Source: Pseudomonas sp. MPC6
GTDB lineage: Bacteria > Pseudomonadota > Gammaproteobacteria > Pseudomonadales > Pseudomonadaceae
Assembly (NCBI RefSeq): GCF_006094435.1
Contig: NZ_CP034783.1
Coordinates: forward strand, 5,545,001 to 5,609,000
Direction of reading: 5' to 3'
Length of the DNA: 64,000 nucleotides
Below the pieces are notes generated by a model. That model did not search any database, was not told the DNA's origin, and worked only from the letters and a program-made list of their open reading frames with translations. Positions 57,217 to 64,000 of the stretch are shown here, piece after piece; position 1 is the first letter of the stretch; every line of letters starts with the position of its first letter. Position numbers and translations under genes: made by a program.

Positions 57217-57335
57217 GTCATTGCCCTTCTTGTTCGTTTGAGACGCCGGGCCTGCGCAGTGTTTATGATGAGTCGGCAGGTCCAGGGATGGCCTCATTGG
57301 AACGGGCGACACCTAGCCGCAACAATGGATAAAAA

Positions 57336-57352
57336 GTCATACTAGCCATGAC
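57336..57352. promoter_or_regulatory. Candidate LysR-type operator between aruI and its divergent regulator
   Basis: GTCAT-N7-ATGAC is a perfect 5-bp-arm palindrome; a further GTCAT follows at 57358-57362. It lies 24 nt before the LysR ATG and 120 nt before aruI. LysR regulators usually bind such interrupted palindromes (T-N11-A type), often autoregulating. Confidence 0.5.
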
Positions 57353-57375
57353 CTCACGTCATACCTTGGATCCCA

Positions 57376-58257
57376 ATGAAACGATTGCCTCCCCTGCCGG
57401 CGCTGCACACTTTCCTGATCACCGCGCAGTGCTGCAACTTCACCCGGGCCGCCGAGCAGCTGTACATCACCCAAGGCGCGGTGAGTCGGCAGATCGCCGG
57501 GCTGGAAGATCATCTGGGATATGAACTGTTCGTTCGCCAGGCCAGGGGCCTCGATCTCACGGCCGAAGGACGGGAGTGGCTGCCACGGGTCCAGCAGATT
57601 TTCGGCTTGATCGACGAGGCGGTGGAGCAGATCGGAGAGAAGCGCGAAACCTTGCAACTCAAGGCCCCGACCTGTGTCATGCGCTGGTTGTTGCCGCGGT
57701 TGTTGCAGTGGCAACGGGAACGTCCGGATGTGCCGGTAGAACTGACCACCACGGTCAAGCATGGGGTGGATTTTCATCGCGAACAGTTCGATGCGGCCGT
57801 GGTGTACGGCGTGCCACCGGACACCTCACTGGCGTCCCATCGGCTGTTTGACGAACAACTGACGCCGGTCTGCTCCAAGCCGTTGCTCGAAGGTCCGGTG
57901 CCGCTGATGACGCCGGAGGATCTGGAGCAGCACATGCTGCTGCACCCGACCCGGGATGAACGGGATTGGAAAGCCTGGCTGGCCACTGCGGATGTTCGCT
58001 TGAGCAATGTCGGCAAGGGTCAGCATTTCGAAACGCTGGACCTGGCGATGTCGATGGCGTCCCAGGGGACAGGCGTGGCGATCGGGGATTGGTCGTTGAT
58101 TGGCGATGACTTGAGTGCCGGGCGGCTGGTCATGCCGTTTGAATTGAAGGTCAAGACGGGGTTGGCGTATTACCTGGTTTTCCCGGAAAAACCCGGGCCT
58201 TCGCCGAAGTTGCGTGAGTTGATGGGGTGGTTAGTGGAACAGGCTCAGGCGCGGTGA
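57376..58257 (+). CDS. LysR-family regulator (GcvA-like)
   Basis: A 293-aa regulator. The N-terminal winged helix (LPALHTFLITAQCCNFTRAAEQLYITQGAVSRQIAGLEDHLGYELF) is followed by a LysR substrate-binding domain with GcvA-like features. It is divergent from aruI and therefore the likely regulator of the aruI-aldehyde dehydrogenase pair, perhaps responding to arginine or 2-ketoarginine. Confidence 0.92.
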   Translation: MKRLPPLPALHTFLITAQCCNFTRAAEQLYITQGAVSRQIAGLEDHLGYELFVRQARGLDLTAEGREWLPRVQQIFGLIDEAVEQIGEKRETLQLKAPTCVMRWLLPRLLQWQRERPDVPVELTTTVKHGVDFHREQFDAAVVYGVPPDTSLASHRLFDEQLTPVCSKPLLEGPVPLMTPEDLEQHMLLHPTRDERDWKAWLATADVRLSNVGKGQHFETLDLAMSMASQGTGVAIGDWSLIGDDLSAGRLVMPFELKVKTGLAYYLVFPEKPGPSPKLRELMGWLVEQAQAR

Positions 58258-58263
58258 TGCCGG

Positions 58264-58306
58264 GTACCTGATCGTTCCCACGTTCTGCGTGGGAACGATC
58301 AGGTAC
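58264..58306. repeat. 19-bp perfect inverted repeat (GTTCCCACG family)
   Basis: Arms GTACCTGATCGTTCCCACG and its exact complement enclose TTCTG. The core GTTCCCACG...CGTGGGAAC is a frequently dispersed palindrome in Pseudomonas genomes as I recall. It lies between convergent genes (LysR and MBL) and may act as a bidirectional terminator despite the lack of a T-run. Confidence 0.8.
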
Positions 58307-58312
58307 GGCGGG

Positions 58313-59194
58313 TTACCACTTCATCTCGCCCTTGGCGACTTTGGCGCTCAGTTCAAGCGAGCTTTCTTCACCCAGCTTCGGGTAGCGTTTTTTCATCGCG
58401 CCGATCAGCTCGGCAGCATCCTTTGCCTTGGCGGTTTCTTCGTCGAAGGCCTTGATGTAATCGGCGGTGAACTTCACGGCGGCCAGGGAGCGGGCGCTTT
58501 CACCGAGGTAATGACCCGGCACAATGGTTTTCGGCTTCAGGGTTTCGATGGCGTGCAGCGTGGTCAGCCAATCGGCGTGGGACTGCGGCGTCTGGGTGTC
58601 GGCCATCCACACGTGGATGTTTTGCGCGACGACCACGCCACCGACCACAGCCTTGATCGACGGAATCCAGACAAAAGTGCGATCCGGCTGCTTGCCCTCA
58701 AGCCCCACCACCTGCAATTTCTGCCCTTCGAGCATCAGGCTGTCGCCTTTGAGTACCTGCGGCACGATGGTTTTGGCCGGTACGTCGGCGCCCATTTTCG
58801 GCCCCCAGAACGCCAGCTTGCCGTCTACGGTTTTCTGGATGTGGTCCACGGTCGGCTGCGAGGCGAGCACTTTGGCGTTGGGGAATGCGGCGGTCAGGGT
58901 GTCGAGGCCGAAGTAGTAATCCGGGTCACCGTGGCTGATGTAGATGGTGGTCAGTTGCTTGCCGCTGGCGCGGATCTTTTCGACCACTTGCTCGGCCTGG
59001 GATTTGCCAAATTGGGCATCCACCAAAATCGCGTCTTTCTCGCCGCTGACCAACACCGAGGTCACCGGGAAGATCGCCTTGTCGCCGGGGTTGTAAACGT
59101 CCAGGGTCAGGGTCGACGCTGCCGCAGCGTGGGCGGCGAATCCGAGGGTGGCGGTGGCCAGCAAAATGCGCTTGAGAGAGGTGAAACCGATCAT
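58313..59194 (-). CDS. Exported MBL-fold metallo-hydrolase
   Basis: A 293-aa protein with a Sec-type signal peptide (RILLATATLGFAAHAAAAS). The metallo-beta-lactamase fold is shown by the metal motif SHGDPDYYFG (a variant of HxHxDH with the first His replaced by Ser-His spacing), later GHYLGES (third His) and the C-terminal helix. The substrate is unknown; it is not a typical carbapenemase. GGAG precedes the ATG. Divergent LysR at 59312 may regulate it. Confidence 0.85.
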   Translation of the reverse strand: MIGFTSLKRILLATATLGFAAHAAAASTLTLDVYNPGDKAIFPVTSVLVSGEKDAILVDAQFGKSQAEQVVEKIRASGKQLTTIYISHGDPDYYFGLDTLTAAFPNAKVLASQPTVDHIQKTVDGKLAFWGPKMGADVPAKTIVPQVLKGDSLMLEGQKLQVVGLEGKQPDRTFVWIPSIKAVVGGVVVAQNIHVWMADTQTPQSHADWLTTLHAIETLKPKTIVPGHYLGESARSLAAVKFTADYIKAFDEETAKAKDAAELIGAMKKRYPKLGEESSLELSAKVAKGEMKW

Positions 59195-59311
59195 CTGTTG
59201 CTCCGTTATTGGATGGCGTCGCAGCGCCTACAGGGGACAGAGCTTAGTTGCATGACTCAGTACAAAAAATGCGATGCTGGAACATAGTTTGTTTCTGAAA
59301 GCGGGCAAATC

Positions 59312-60217
59312 ATGGATCGTCTACAAGCAATGCGGGTCTTCGTCACGGTGGTCGACCTCGGCAGCCAGTCAGCCGCCGCCGATCACCTGGACCTGTCACG
59401 GCCGGTGGTTTCGCGCTATCTGGCGCAGCTGGAGGATTGGGTCGGCGCACGCCTGATGCACCGCACCACGCGCAAGTTGAGCCTGACCGCCGCCGGCAGT
59501 GAAATCCTGCCCCGTTGTCGGCAAATGCTCGACCTGTCCACGGACATGCAAGCCGCCGTCAGCGAACCGGACGATGCACCGCGCGGCCTGCTGCGGATCA
59601 GCGTCAGCACTTCATTTGGTCAGGCACAACTGGCGGATGCCATGGCCGCTTACGTCAAACGTTACCCCGGCGTCAGCATCGACATGCAGATGCTCGACCG
59701 CACGGTGAACCTGGTGGATGAGCGCATTGATTTGGCGATTCGCACCAGCAACGACCTGGACCCGAACCTGATCGCGCGGCGCCTGACGGTCTGCCGCTCC
59801 GTGATCTGCGCCTCCCCCGCTTATCTGCTCGAATACCCGACGCCGCTGCGGGTCGAGGATCTGAGCCAGCACAATTGCCTGACCCACTCCTACTTCGGCA
59901 AAAGCCTCTGGCATTTCGAGGAGGACGGTGAGCAGGTTTCAGTGCCGGTACAGGGCAACATCAGCGCCAACGAAGCCAGTACCCTGTTGCGCGCGGCGAT
60001 GGCCGGTGCCGGGGTGGCGATGCTCCCCAGTTATCAGGCCGGCGTGCATATCCACAGCGGCGAACTGATCCGCCTGCTGCCCCACGCCGAACCCCGGCAG
60101 ATGAATGTTTACGCGGTGTACACCTCACGCAAACACATGCCGGCGACACTGCGCAGCATGCTGGATTTTCTGGTCCTCAGATTTCCGGAAGAGCCTGCGT
60201 GGGATATCGGCCTGTAA
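59312..60217 (+). CDS. LysR-family regulator
   Basis: A 301-aa regulator of the large CrgA-like group: MDRLQAMRVFVTVVDLGSQSAAADHLDLSRPVVSRYLAQLEDWVGARLMHRTTRKLSLT forms the winged helix; PRGLLRISVSTSFGQAQLADAMAAYVKRYP begins the effector domain. Divergent from the MBL-fold gene, its probable target. Confidence 0.93.
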   Translation: MDRLQAMRVFVTVVDLGSQSAAADHLDLSRPVVSRYLAQLEDWVGARLMHRTTRKLSLTAAGSEILPRCRQMLDLSTDMQAAVSEPDDAPRGLLRISVSTSFGQAQLADAMAAYVKRYPGVSIDMQMLDRTVNLVDERIDLAIRTSNDLDPNLIARRLTVCRSVICASPAYLLEYPTPLRVEDLSQHNCLTHSYFGKSLWHFEEDGEQVSVPVQGNISANEASTLLRAAMAGAGVAMLPSYQAGVHIHSGELIRLLPHAEPRQMNVYAVYTSRKHMPATLRSMLDFLVLRFPEEPAWDIGL

Positions 60218-60228
60218 CCAGATCAAAT

Positions 60229-60318
60229 TGTGGGAGCGGGCTTGCTCGCGAAAGCGGTCGATCATTCAACAATGATGGCGACTGACCCACCGCTTTCGCG
60301 AGCAAGCCCGCTCCCACA
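60229..60318. repeat. REPIN (inverted REP pair)
   Basis: Arms TGTGGGAGCGGGCTTGCTCG and the inverse CGAGCAAGCCCGCTCCCACA lie about 45 nt apart, extended by AAAGCGGT / ACCGCTTT pairing. Located after the LysR gene. Confidence 0.9.
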
Positions 60319-60436
60319 AGGGGACATCAGCGTGCTGAATACCGGGTTACATGCAAATGCCGCTTTGGTGGCAACTCACTGGCACTGACCTATGCTCAAA
60401 GTAATACCCAAGGGTATTCGTTCAGAGGTCAGCGCC

Positions 60437-60613
60437 ATGAACATCAGAACAAGAAGGTACCTCGCCATTTTCATTACCTGCGCAGCCACGCTTGCGCTGT
60501 ACGGCACGGCGGCCTGGCGCGTCGAGCAGTTGCGCCAACTGCCCCGTGAAGCCGCGAGCTGCAACTTCGAGCGCTGCATGCCCCACAACGCGACCCTCAA
60601 CGCCCTCCGCTGA
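60437..60613 (+). CDS. Small single-pass membrane protein, 58 aa
   Basis: MNIRTRRYLAIFITCAATLALYGTAAW reads as a positively charged N-terminus followed by one membrane helix (about 8-27). The rest is a short soluble tail with three Cys-containing positions (ASCNFERCMPHN). GAGGTC lies 7 nt before the ATG at 60437. No known family. It is convergent with the PobR-like gene, 9 bp apart. Confidence 0.65.
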   Translation: MNIRTRRYLAIFITCAATLALYGTAAWRVEQLRQLPREAASCNFERCMPHNATLNALR

Positions 60614-60622
60614 CGAAGGGGA

Positions 60623-61519
60623 TCAGGTCCCGTTGCCCTGATCGGCCTTCAAGCGGTCGCGAAACGCCTTGGGCGAGATTCCCAGCCGGCGGCGGAACAG
60701 GCGCGTGAAGTTGGTCGGATCGGAAAACCCCAATACGTCGGACATTTCATAAATGGTCATGCTGGTGTAGGTCAGCAAGCGCTTGGCCTCCAGCAATTGA
60801 CGTTCGTGCATGATCTGCAACGCCGGTTGCCCCGCCAGCTCACGGCACGTGCCGTTGAGGTGGGACACGGAAATCCCCAGGCGATGCGCCAGGTCCTCGA
60901 CCTTGACGTGCTGGCGGTAGGTTTCTTCCACCAACTGAATAAAACCGTTGAGGTATTCCCGGGCTCGCTGCGGACGCTGGCTGGCGCAGCGGCGCTCAAG
61001 CACCTGACGGCTCACCCACACCATGATCACGCTGACCAGCGAATGCATGAGCATCTCGCGTGCCGGTTGATGGCCGGTGTACTCGTTCTGCAGCGCGGCA
61101 AACAGGCTGTTGAGGTACTCGCCGTCCTTGCCCGCCGGATAACTTTCCGCCTGGGCCAGGGCGTTGACCGCATTGCCCAGTTGCGCCTGCAGATGGGCGA
61201 CCAGCGGTGCGGCGAGGGTGACGACAAACCCTTCGACGTCCTCGGAAAAGCGAAAGCCGTGCACCGACAGCGGTGGCAGGACCTGGATCGCCGGTTCAGT
61301 CAGTTGCGTACGTTTGCCTTCGATTTCAAGCTCGGCCTGACCTTTGAATACGAAGAGCAACTGGCATAAATCGGCGTGACGGTGGGGTTTGATTTCCCAT
61401 TGGTGTTCGCGGCTGCGCTTGGAAATGGTTTCACAGTGCAGCAAGTCCGGGGTCGGCCAGTCCAGGCTTTCACCGTAGAGCTTGAACACTGGAATCGAAG
61501 GCAGGTCAGGCTTGTTCAT
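60623..61519 (-). CDS. AraC-family regulator, PobR-like
   Basis: A 298-aa regulator with an N-terminal cupin sensor (HRHADLCQLLFVFKGQAELEIEGKR, PPLSVHGFRFSEDVEGFVV) and a C-terminal double helix-turn-helix (VKVEDLAHRLGISVSHLNGTCRELAG, MSDVLGFSDPTNFTRLFRRRLGISPKAFR). The sequence looks like PobR, the 4-hydroxybenzoate-responsive activator of pobA. No pobA (4-hydroxybenzoate hydroxylase) gene lies next to it; the divergent neighbour is a DHA2 efflux pump. The start MNKPDLPSIPVF at 61519 is preferred to the longer frame. Confidence 0.82.
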   Translation of the reverse strand: MNKPDLPSIPVFKLYGESLDWPTPDLLHCETISKRSREHQWEIKPHRHADLCQLLFVFKGQAELEIEGKRTQLTEPAIQVLPPLSVHGFRFSEDVEGFVVTLAAPLVAHLQAQLGNAVNALAQAESYPAGKDGEYLNSLFAALQNEYTGHQPAREMLMHSLVSVIMVWVSRQVLERRCASQRPQRAREYLNGFIQLVEETYRQHVKVEDLAHRLGISVSHLNGTCRELAGQPALQIMHERQLLEAKRLLTYTSMTIYEMSDVLGFSDPTNFTRLFRRRLGISPKAFRDRLKADQGNGT

Positions 61520-61840
61520 CACTTCAATCCAGGCCTCAGGGGTGGCGGGCGATAATCGCACCGATTGGCAGAATGTACAGGTTCGGGCTCAGTTTTCACC
61601 TTCAATTGACGGACCCGCAAGTGAAAAATGCAAGCACTCGACCCATAAATTATCAGCACATCGTCGAGTCGGCACTCCAGTATTGCGTCGACTCGGCAGC
61701 AGCTCGAACAACCATCGCAGAAAATGACCGCGGACTTCCGTATGAGGCTATCGAATAGCCTACTACCGACTTACACTGGCGAGCACTTGCCCGCTCGCCT
61801 TGCGCCTGGCGGGTGTCAATCACTGCCCGCAGGTTCTACC
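61520..61840. other. Divergent PobR-like/DHA2 intergenic region (321 bp)
   Basis: It should carry both promoters. A moderately AT-rich part lies at 61600-61680. An open frame continues upstream of the chosen pump start, but its translation is low-complexity and Cys/Pro-rich, unlike protein. No repeat seen. Confidence 0.35.
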
Positions 61841-63358
61841 GTGACCAACCTCAACCAGCCTGATACGCCCAAGCCGGCCATTCGCAGCGTGTTGATCGCC
61901 CTGATGCTGGCCATATTTCTCGGCGCGCTGGACCAGACCATCGTCGCCGTTTCAATGCCAGCCATCTCCGCGCAATTCAAGGACGTCAGCCTGTTGGCCT
62001 GGGTCATTTCCGGCTACATGGTGGCGATGACCGTTGCAGTGCCGATCTACGGCAAATTGGGCGATCTGTACGGCCGCCGCAAATTGATGCTGTTCGGCAT
62101 GGGCTTGTTCACGCTGGCTTCGCTGTTTTGCGGCCTGGCCCAGAACATGGAGCATCTGGTGCTGGCGCGGATTGTTCAGGGCATCGGTGCGGGCGGGATG
62201 ATTTCGGTCAGCCAGGCAATCATCGGCGATATCGTTCCACCCCGGGAACGCGGACGCTATCAGGGCTACTTCAGCAGTATGTACGCGGTGGCCAGCGTCG
62301 CCGGTCCGGTGCTCGGTGGCTACCTGACCGAATACCTGTCCTGGCGCTGGGTGTTTCTGATCAATCTGCCGCTGGGCCTGGGCGCGTGGCTGGTGGCCAA
62401 TCACACATTGGTGGGGCTGCCGGTGCCGCAGCGCAAACCGATCATCGATTACTTCGGCACGTTATTGATGATCATCGGTTTGACCGCCTTGTTGCTGGGC
62501 ATCACCGAGGTCGGCCAGGGCCATGCCTGGCGCAGTGCCGAAGTAATGGGCCTGCTCGCCTGCTCGGTCGTGGTCCTGGGGTTGTTTGTCTGGCAAGAGC
62601 GTCGGGCGCGGGAGCCGTTGCTGCCGATGCACCTGTTCGCCAACCGCAATGCGATCCTGTGCTGGTGCACGATTTTCTTCACCAGTTTCCAGGCGATCTC
62701 GCTGATTGTGCTGATGCCACTGCGCTTTCAAAGCGTCACCGGGGCCGGGGCCGACAGCGCCGCACTGCACCTGCTGCCATTGGCCATAGGCTTGCCGATC
62801 GGGGCGTATTTCGCCGGGCGCCGAACCTCGGTGACCGGACGTTACAAACCGATGATCCTGACGGGAGCCCTGCTCATGCCGGTTTCGATCCTGGGCATGG
62901 CATTCAGTCCGCCCCAGGCCTTTTTGTGGAGCAGCCTGTTCATGTTGCTCTGCGGTATCGCCTCCGGCATGCAGTTCCCGACGTCGTTGGTGGGGACGCA
63001 AAACGCGGTGGATCAGCGCGACATCGGAGTGGCCACCAGCACCACCAACCTGTTCCGCTCGCTGGGCGGCGCCGTGGGTGTGGCGTTGATGTCGGCACTG
63101 TTGCTGGCGCTGTTGCAGGATTCGGGTTTCGCCCACCTCGCAGGCTCGTCAATAGTCGCCGAGGGCAGTTCGGGGAATGTCTTGCTGGACGGTTTGAACG
63201 CTGCACCGGGGGATGCGCAGAATGCCTTGCGGGCGGAGTTGCTGCTGACTTTCCGGCATTTGCTGATGGTCAGTGCGGCGGTGTCGCTGCTGGGGCTGGC
63301 CGCGGCGATTGCCATGCCGAACAGGGTGTTGCGGGGGCGGGGGGATAAGGTTCGGTAG
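61841..63358 (+). CDS. MFS transporter, DHA2 (14-TM) drug:H+ antiporter family
   Basis: A 505-aa inner-membrane efflux protein with about 14 hydrophobic segments. Motif A-like GKLGDLYGRRKLML, motif C-like GPVLGGYLTEYLSWRWVFLINLPLG and the first-helix motif LDQTIVAVSMPAIS are all typical of EmrB/QacA-type DHA2 pumps. No EmrA adaptor is adjacent. The start is GTG at 61841 (VTNLNQPDTPKPA) with AGG 7 nt upstream. It may export aromatic or antimicrobial compounds; regulation by the divergent PobR-like protein is possible. Confidence 0.88.
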   Translation: MTNLNQPDTPKPAIRSVLIALMLAIFLGALDQTIVAVSMPAISAQFKDVSLLAWVISGYMVAMTVAVPIYGKLGDLYGRRKLMLFGMGLFTLASLFCGLAQNMEHLVLARIVQGIGAGGMISVSQAIIGDIVPPRERGRYQGYFSSMYAVASVAGPVLGGYLTEYLSWRWVFLINLPLGLGAWLVANHTLVGLPVPQRKPIIDYFGTLLMIIGLTALLLGITEVGQGHAWRSAEVMGLLACSVVVLGLFVWQERRAREPLLPMHLFANRNAILCWCTIFFTSFQAISLIVLMPLRFQSVTGAGADSAALHLLPLAIGLPIGAYFAGRRTSVTGRYKPMILTGALLMPVSILGMAFSPPQAFLWSSLFMLLCGIASGMQFPTSLVGTQNAVDQRDIGVATSTTNLFRSLGGAVGVALMSALLLALLQDSGFAHLAGSSIVAEGSSGNVLLDGLNAAPGDAQNALRAELLLTFRHLLMVSAAVSLLGLAAAIAMPNRVLRGRGDKVR

Positions 63359-63364
63359 ATGGAG

Positions 63365-63536
63365 CCTGGTTCGCCTGTAGGAGCCAGGCTTGCCGGCGAA
63401 GAACGATGACGCGGTGCAGCAGATACACCGCGGCGCCTGGTTCGCCCGTAGGAGCCAGGCTTGCCGGCGAAGAACGATGACGCGTATTACAGAGATACCG
63501 CGGCGCCTGGTTCGCGGGCAAGCCTCGCTCCTACTG
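63365..63536. repeat. Degenerate REP cluster: two direct copies and one inverted copy
   Basis: A 49-nt unit (CCTGGTTCGCCTGTAGGAGC... to GAACGATGACGCG) occurs at 63365 and 63436, 71 bp apart. A third CCTGGTTCGC at 63506 leads into an inverted REP arm. The stop codon of the following minus-strand gene (63531-63533) lies inside the last arm. Confidence 0.82.
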
Positions 63537-64000
63537 CCGGGCGCGCAGCTGCTGCGCCAGCGTCTGAATCTGCGCCTGCAGGGTGTTGATGTTGCGCGTG
63601 ACCTGGCCACGGAAGGCGTCGAATTCGGCGGTGGTGGCGCCTTGGGCCGCGCTCGGACGATTGTCCTGCTGGCTCTTGAGGATAAGCATGTCTTGCTCCA
63701 GGCGATCGATGGCGGCGCTCGGGTTGCCTTGCTTTTTCAGCGCGACAATGTCGGCGCCGAGGCTTTTCAGCTGAGCGTCAAACTTGCTGGTGTCAGCCGA
63801 AGCACTTTTCAGCGCGGCCAATTCACTGTCCAGCGCTTTGACCTGCGCCTGCAATTGCGTGTTGGCGCTCTGATGTTCGGTGTTCTGGGCGGTCAACTGC
63901 GCCAGTCGCTTATCCAGCTCGGAGGTTTGCGCAGTCATCTGCGCCAGGCGCTTGTCCAGCTCGGAGGTCTGGCCGACGACACCTTGCTGCTGCTTGCCCT
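63531..64000 (-). CDS. C-terminal part of a coiled-coil protein (5' end outside the window)
   Basis: The reading frame is open from the window edge to the stop at 63531. The visible 156 residues are almost entirely a charged Gln/Ala/Leu heptad coiled coil. A near-duplicated 14-residue unit, QTSELDKRLAQMTA / QTSELDKRLAQLTA, lies around 63895-63980, equal to exactly two + two heptads. Internal ATGs (for example 63938) are not good starts because the same coiled coil continues upstream. No catalytic motif. It resembles Pseudomonas hypothetical proteins annotated as ATPases, but nothing visible supports ATPase activity. Confidence 0.7.
   Translation of the reverse strand, partial: GKQQQGVVGQTSELDKRLAQMTAQTSELDKRLAQLTAQNTEHQSANTQLQAQVKALDSELAALKSASADTSKFDAQLKSLGADIVALKKQGNPSAAIDRLEQDMLILKSQQDNRPSAAQGATTAEFDAFRGQVTRNINTLQAQIQTLAQQLRARQ

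Noticed and set aside
61724..61840. 39-codon upstream extension of the DHA2 pump
   Set aside because: The extension is Cys/Pro/Gly-rich and unlike the family N-terminus. GTG at 61841 has a usable ribosome-binding site.

Overview
The window looks like chromosomal DNA from a Pseudomonas of the P. fluorescens group. It has high-GC, densely packed genes and a Pseudomonas-type xenogeneic silencer (MvaT). Nearly every long intergenic gap holds the GT(A/G)GGAG-type REP/REPIN repeats typical of this group. Gene order also resembles what I recall of P. aeruginosa PAO1: the left part follows the mscS-yajQ-panE-sensor kinase-Nudix/ThiE-GST-argJ-secA-DUF721 block, and 19.7-40 kb follows the purU-mvaT-sbcB-MoxR operon-PilZ-pykA-enoyl-CoA hydratase-ferredoxin reductase-fumarase block. 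No rRNA, tRNA, CRISPR array, prophage or insertion-sequence transposase was seen.

Layout. 0-12 kb is housekeeping: the end of an OprD-like porin, MscS, YajQ, PanE, a sensor kinase, a PduO-type cobalamin adenosyltransferase, a Nudix-ThiE fusion, a GST, ArgJ, SecA and DciA. 12-18.7 kb holds a HerA-like ATPase, a PctA-like chemoreceptor behind a good FliA (sigma-28) promoter, and a three-gene overlapping envelope operon (GT4 glycosyltransferase, DUF2334 deacetylase, LPG-synthase-like membrane protein). 18.7-19.7 kb is a tandem array of eight 128-bp REPIN units. 19.7-32.6 kb holds purU, mvaT, sbcB, a six-gene translationally coupled MoxR/DUF58/DUF4129/DUF4350/SpoIIM/RDD operon, a PilZ protein, a small lipoprotein and pykA. 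32.7-36.5 kb is an AT-richer tandem segmental duplication: two delta-60-repeat (predicted beta-propeller) genes, with a broken piece of pykA between them.

36.6-41.8 kb holds an enoyl-CoA hydratase, a ferredoxin reductase, a 56-codon remnant that may be what is left of a diguanylate cyclase, a second tandem array (ten REPINs, again with a 128-bp period) and a class I fumarase. 42-46.7 kb is a DctB/DctD-type two-component system next to a KgtP-like alpha-ketoglutarate permease. The permease gene has a sigma-54 promoter with exact -24/-12 spacing and an upstream palindrome. 47-49.6 kb holds small oxidoreductase and regulatory genes. 49.7-58.3 kb is a catabolic island: a PotABCD-like ABC transporter, an aldehyde dehydrogenase, AruI (2-ketoarginine decarboxylase) and a divergent LysR regulator, probably importing and oxidising arginine, guanidino or polyamine compounds. 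58.3-64 kb holds a periplasmic MBL-fold protein with a divergent LysR, a small membrane peptide, a PobR-like AraC regulator, a DHA2 efflux pump and the 3' part of a coiled-coil protein gene running off the window.

The least explained items are the two independent 128-bp-period REPIN arrays, the delta-60/pykA duplication with a perfectly homogenised 3' half, the MoxR membrane operon and the GT4-DUF2334-LPGS operon. Assignments rest on reading translated sequence and motifs by eye. No database search was run, and PAO1 comparisons are from memory.
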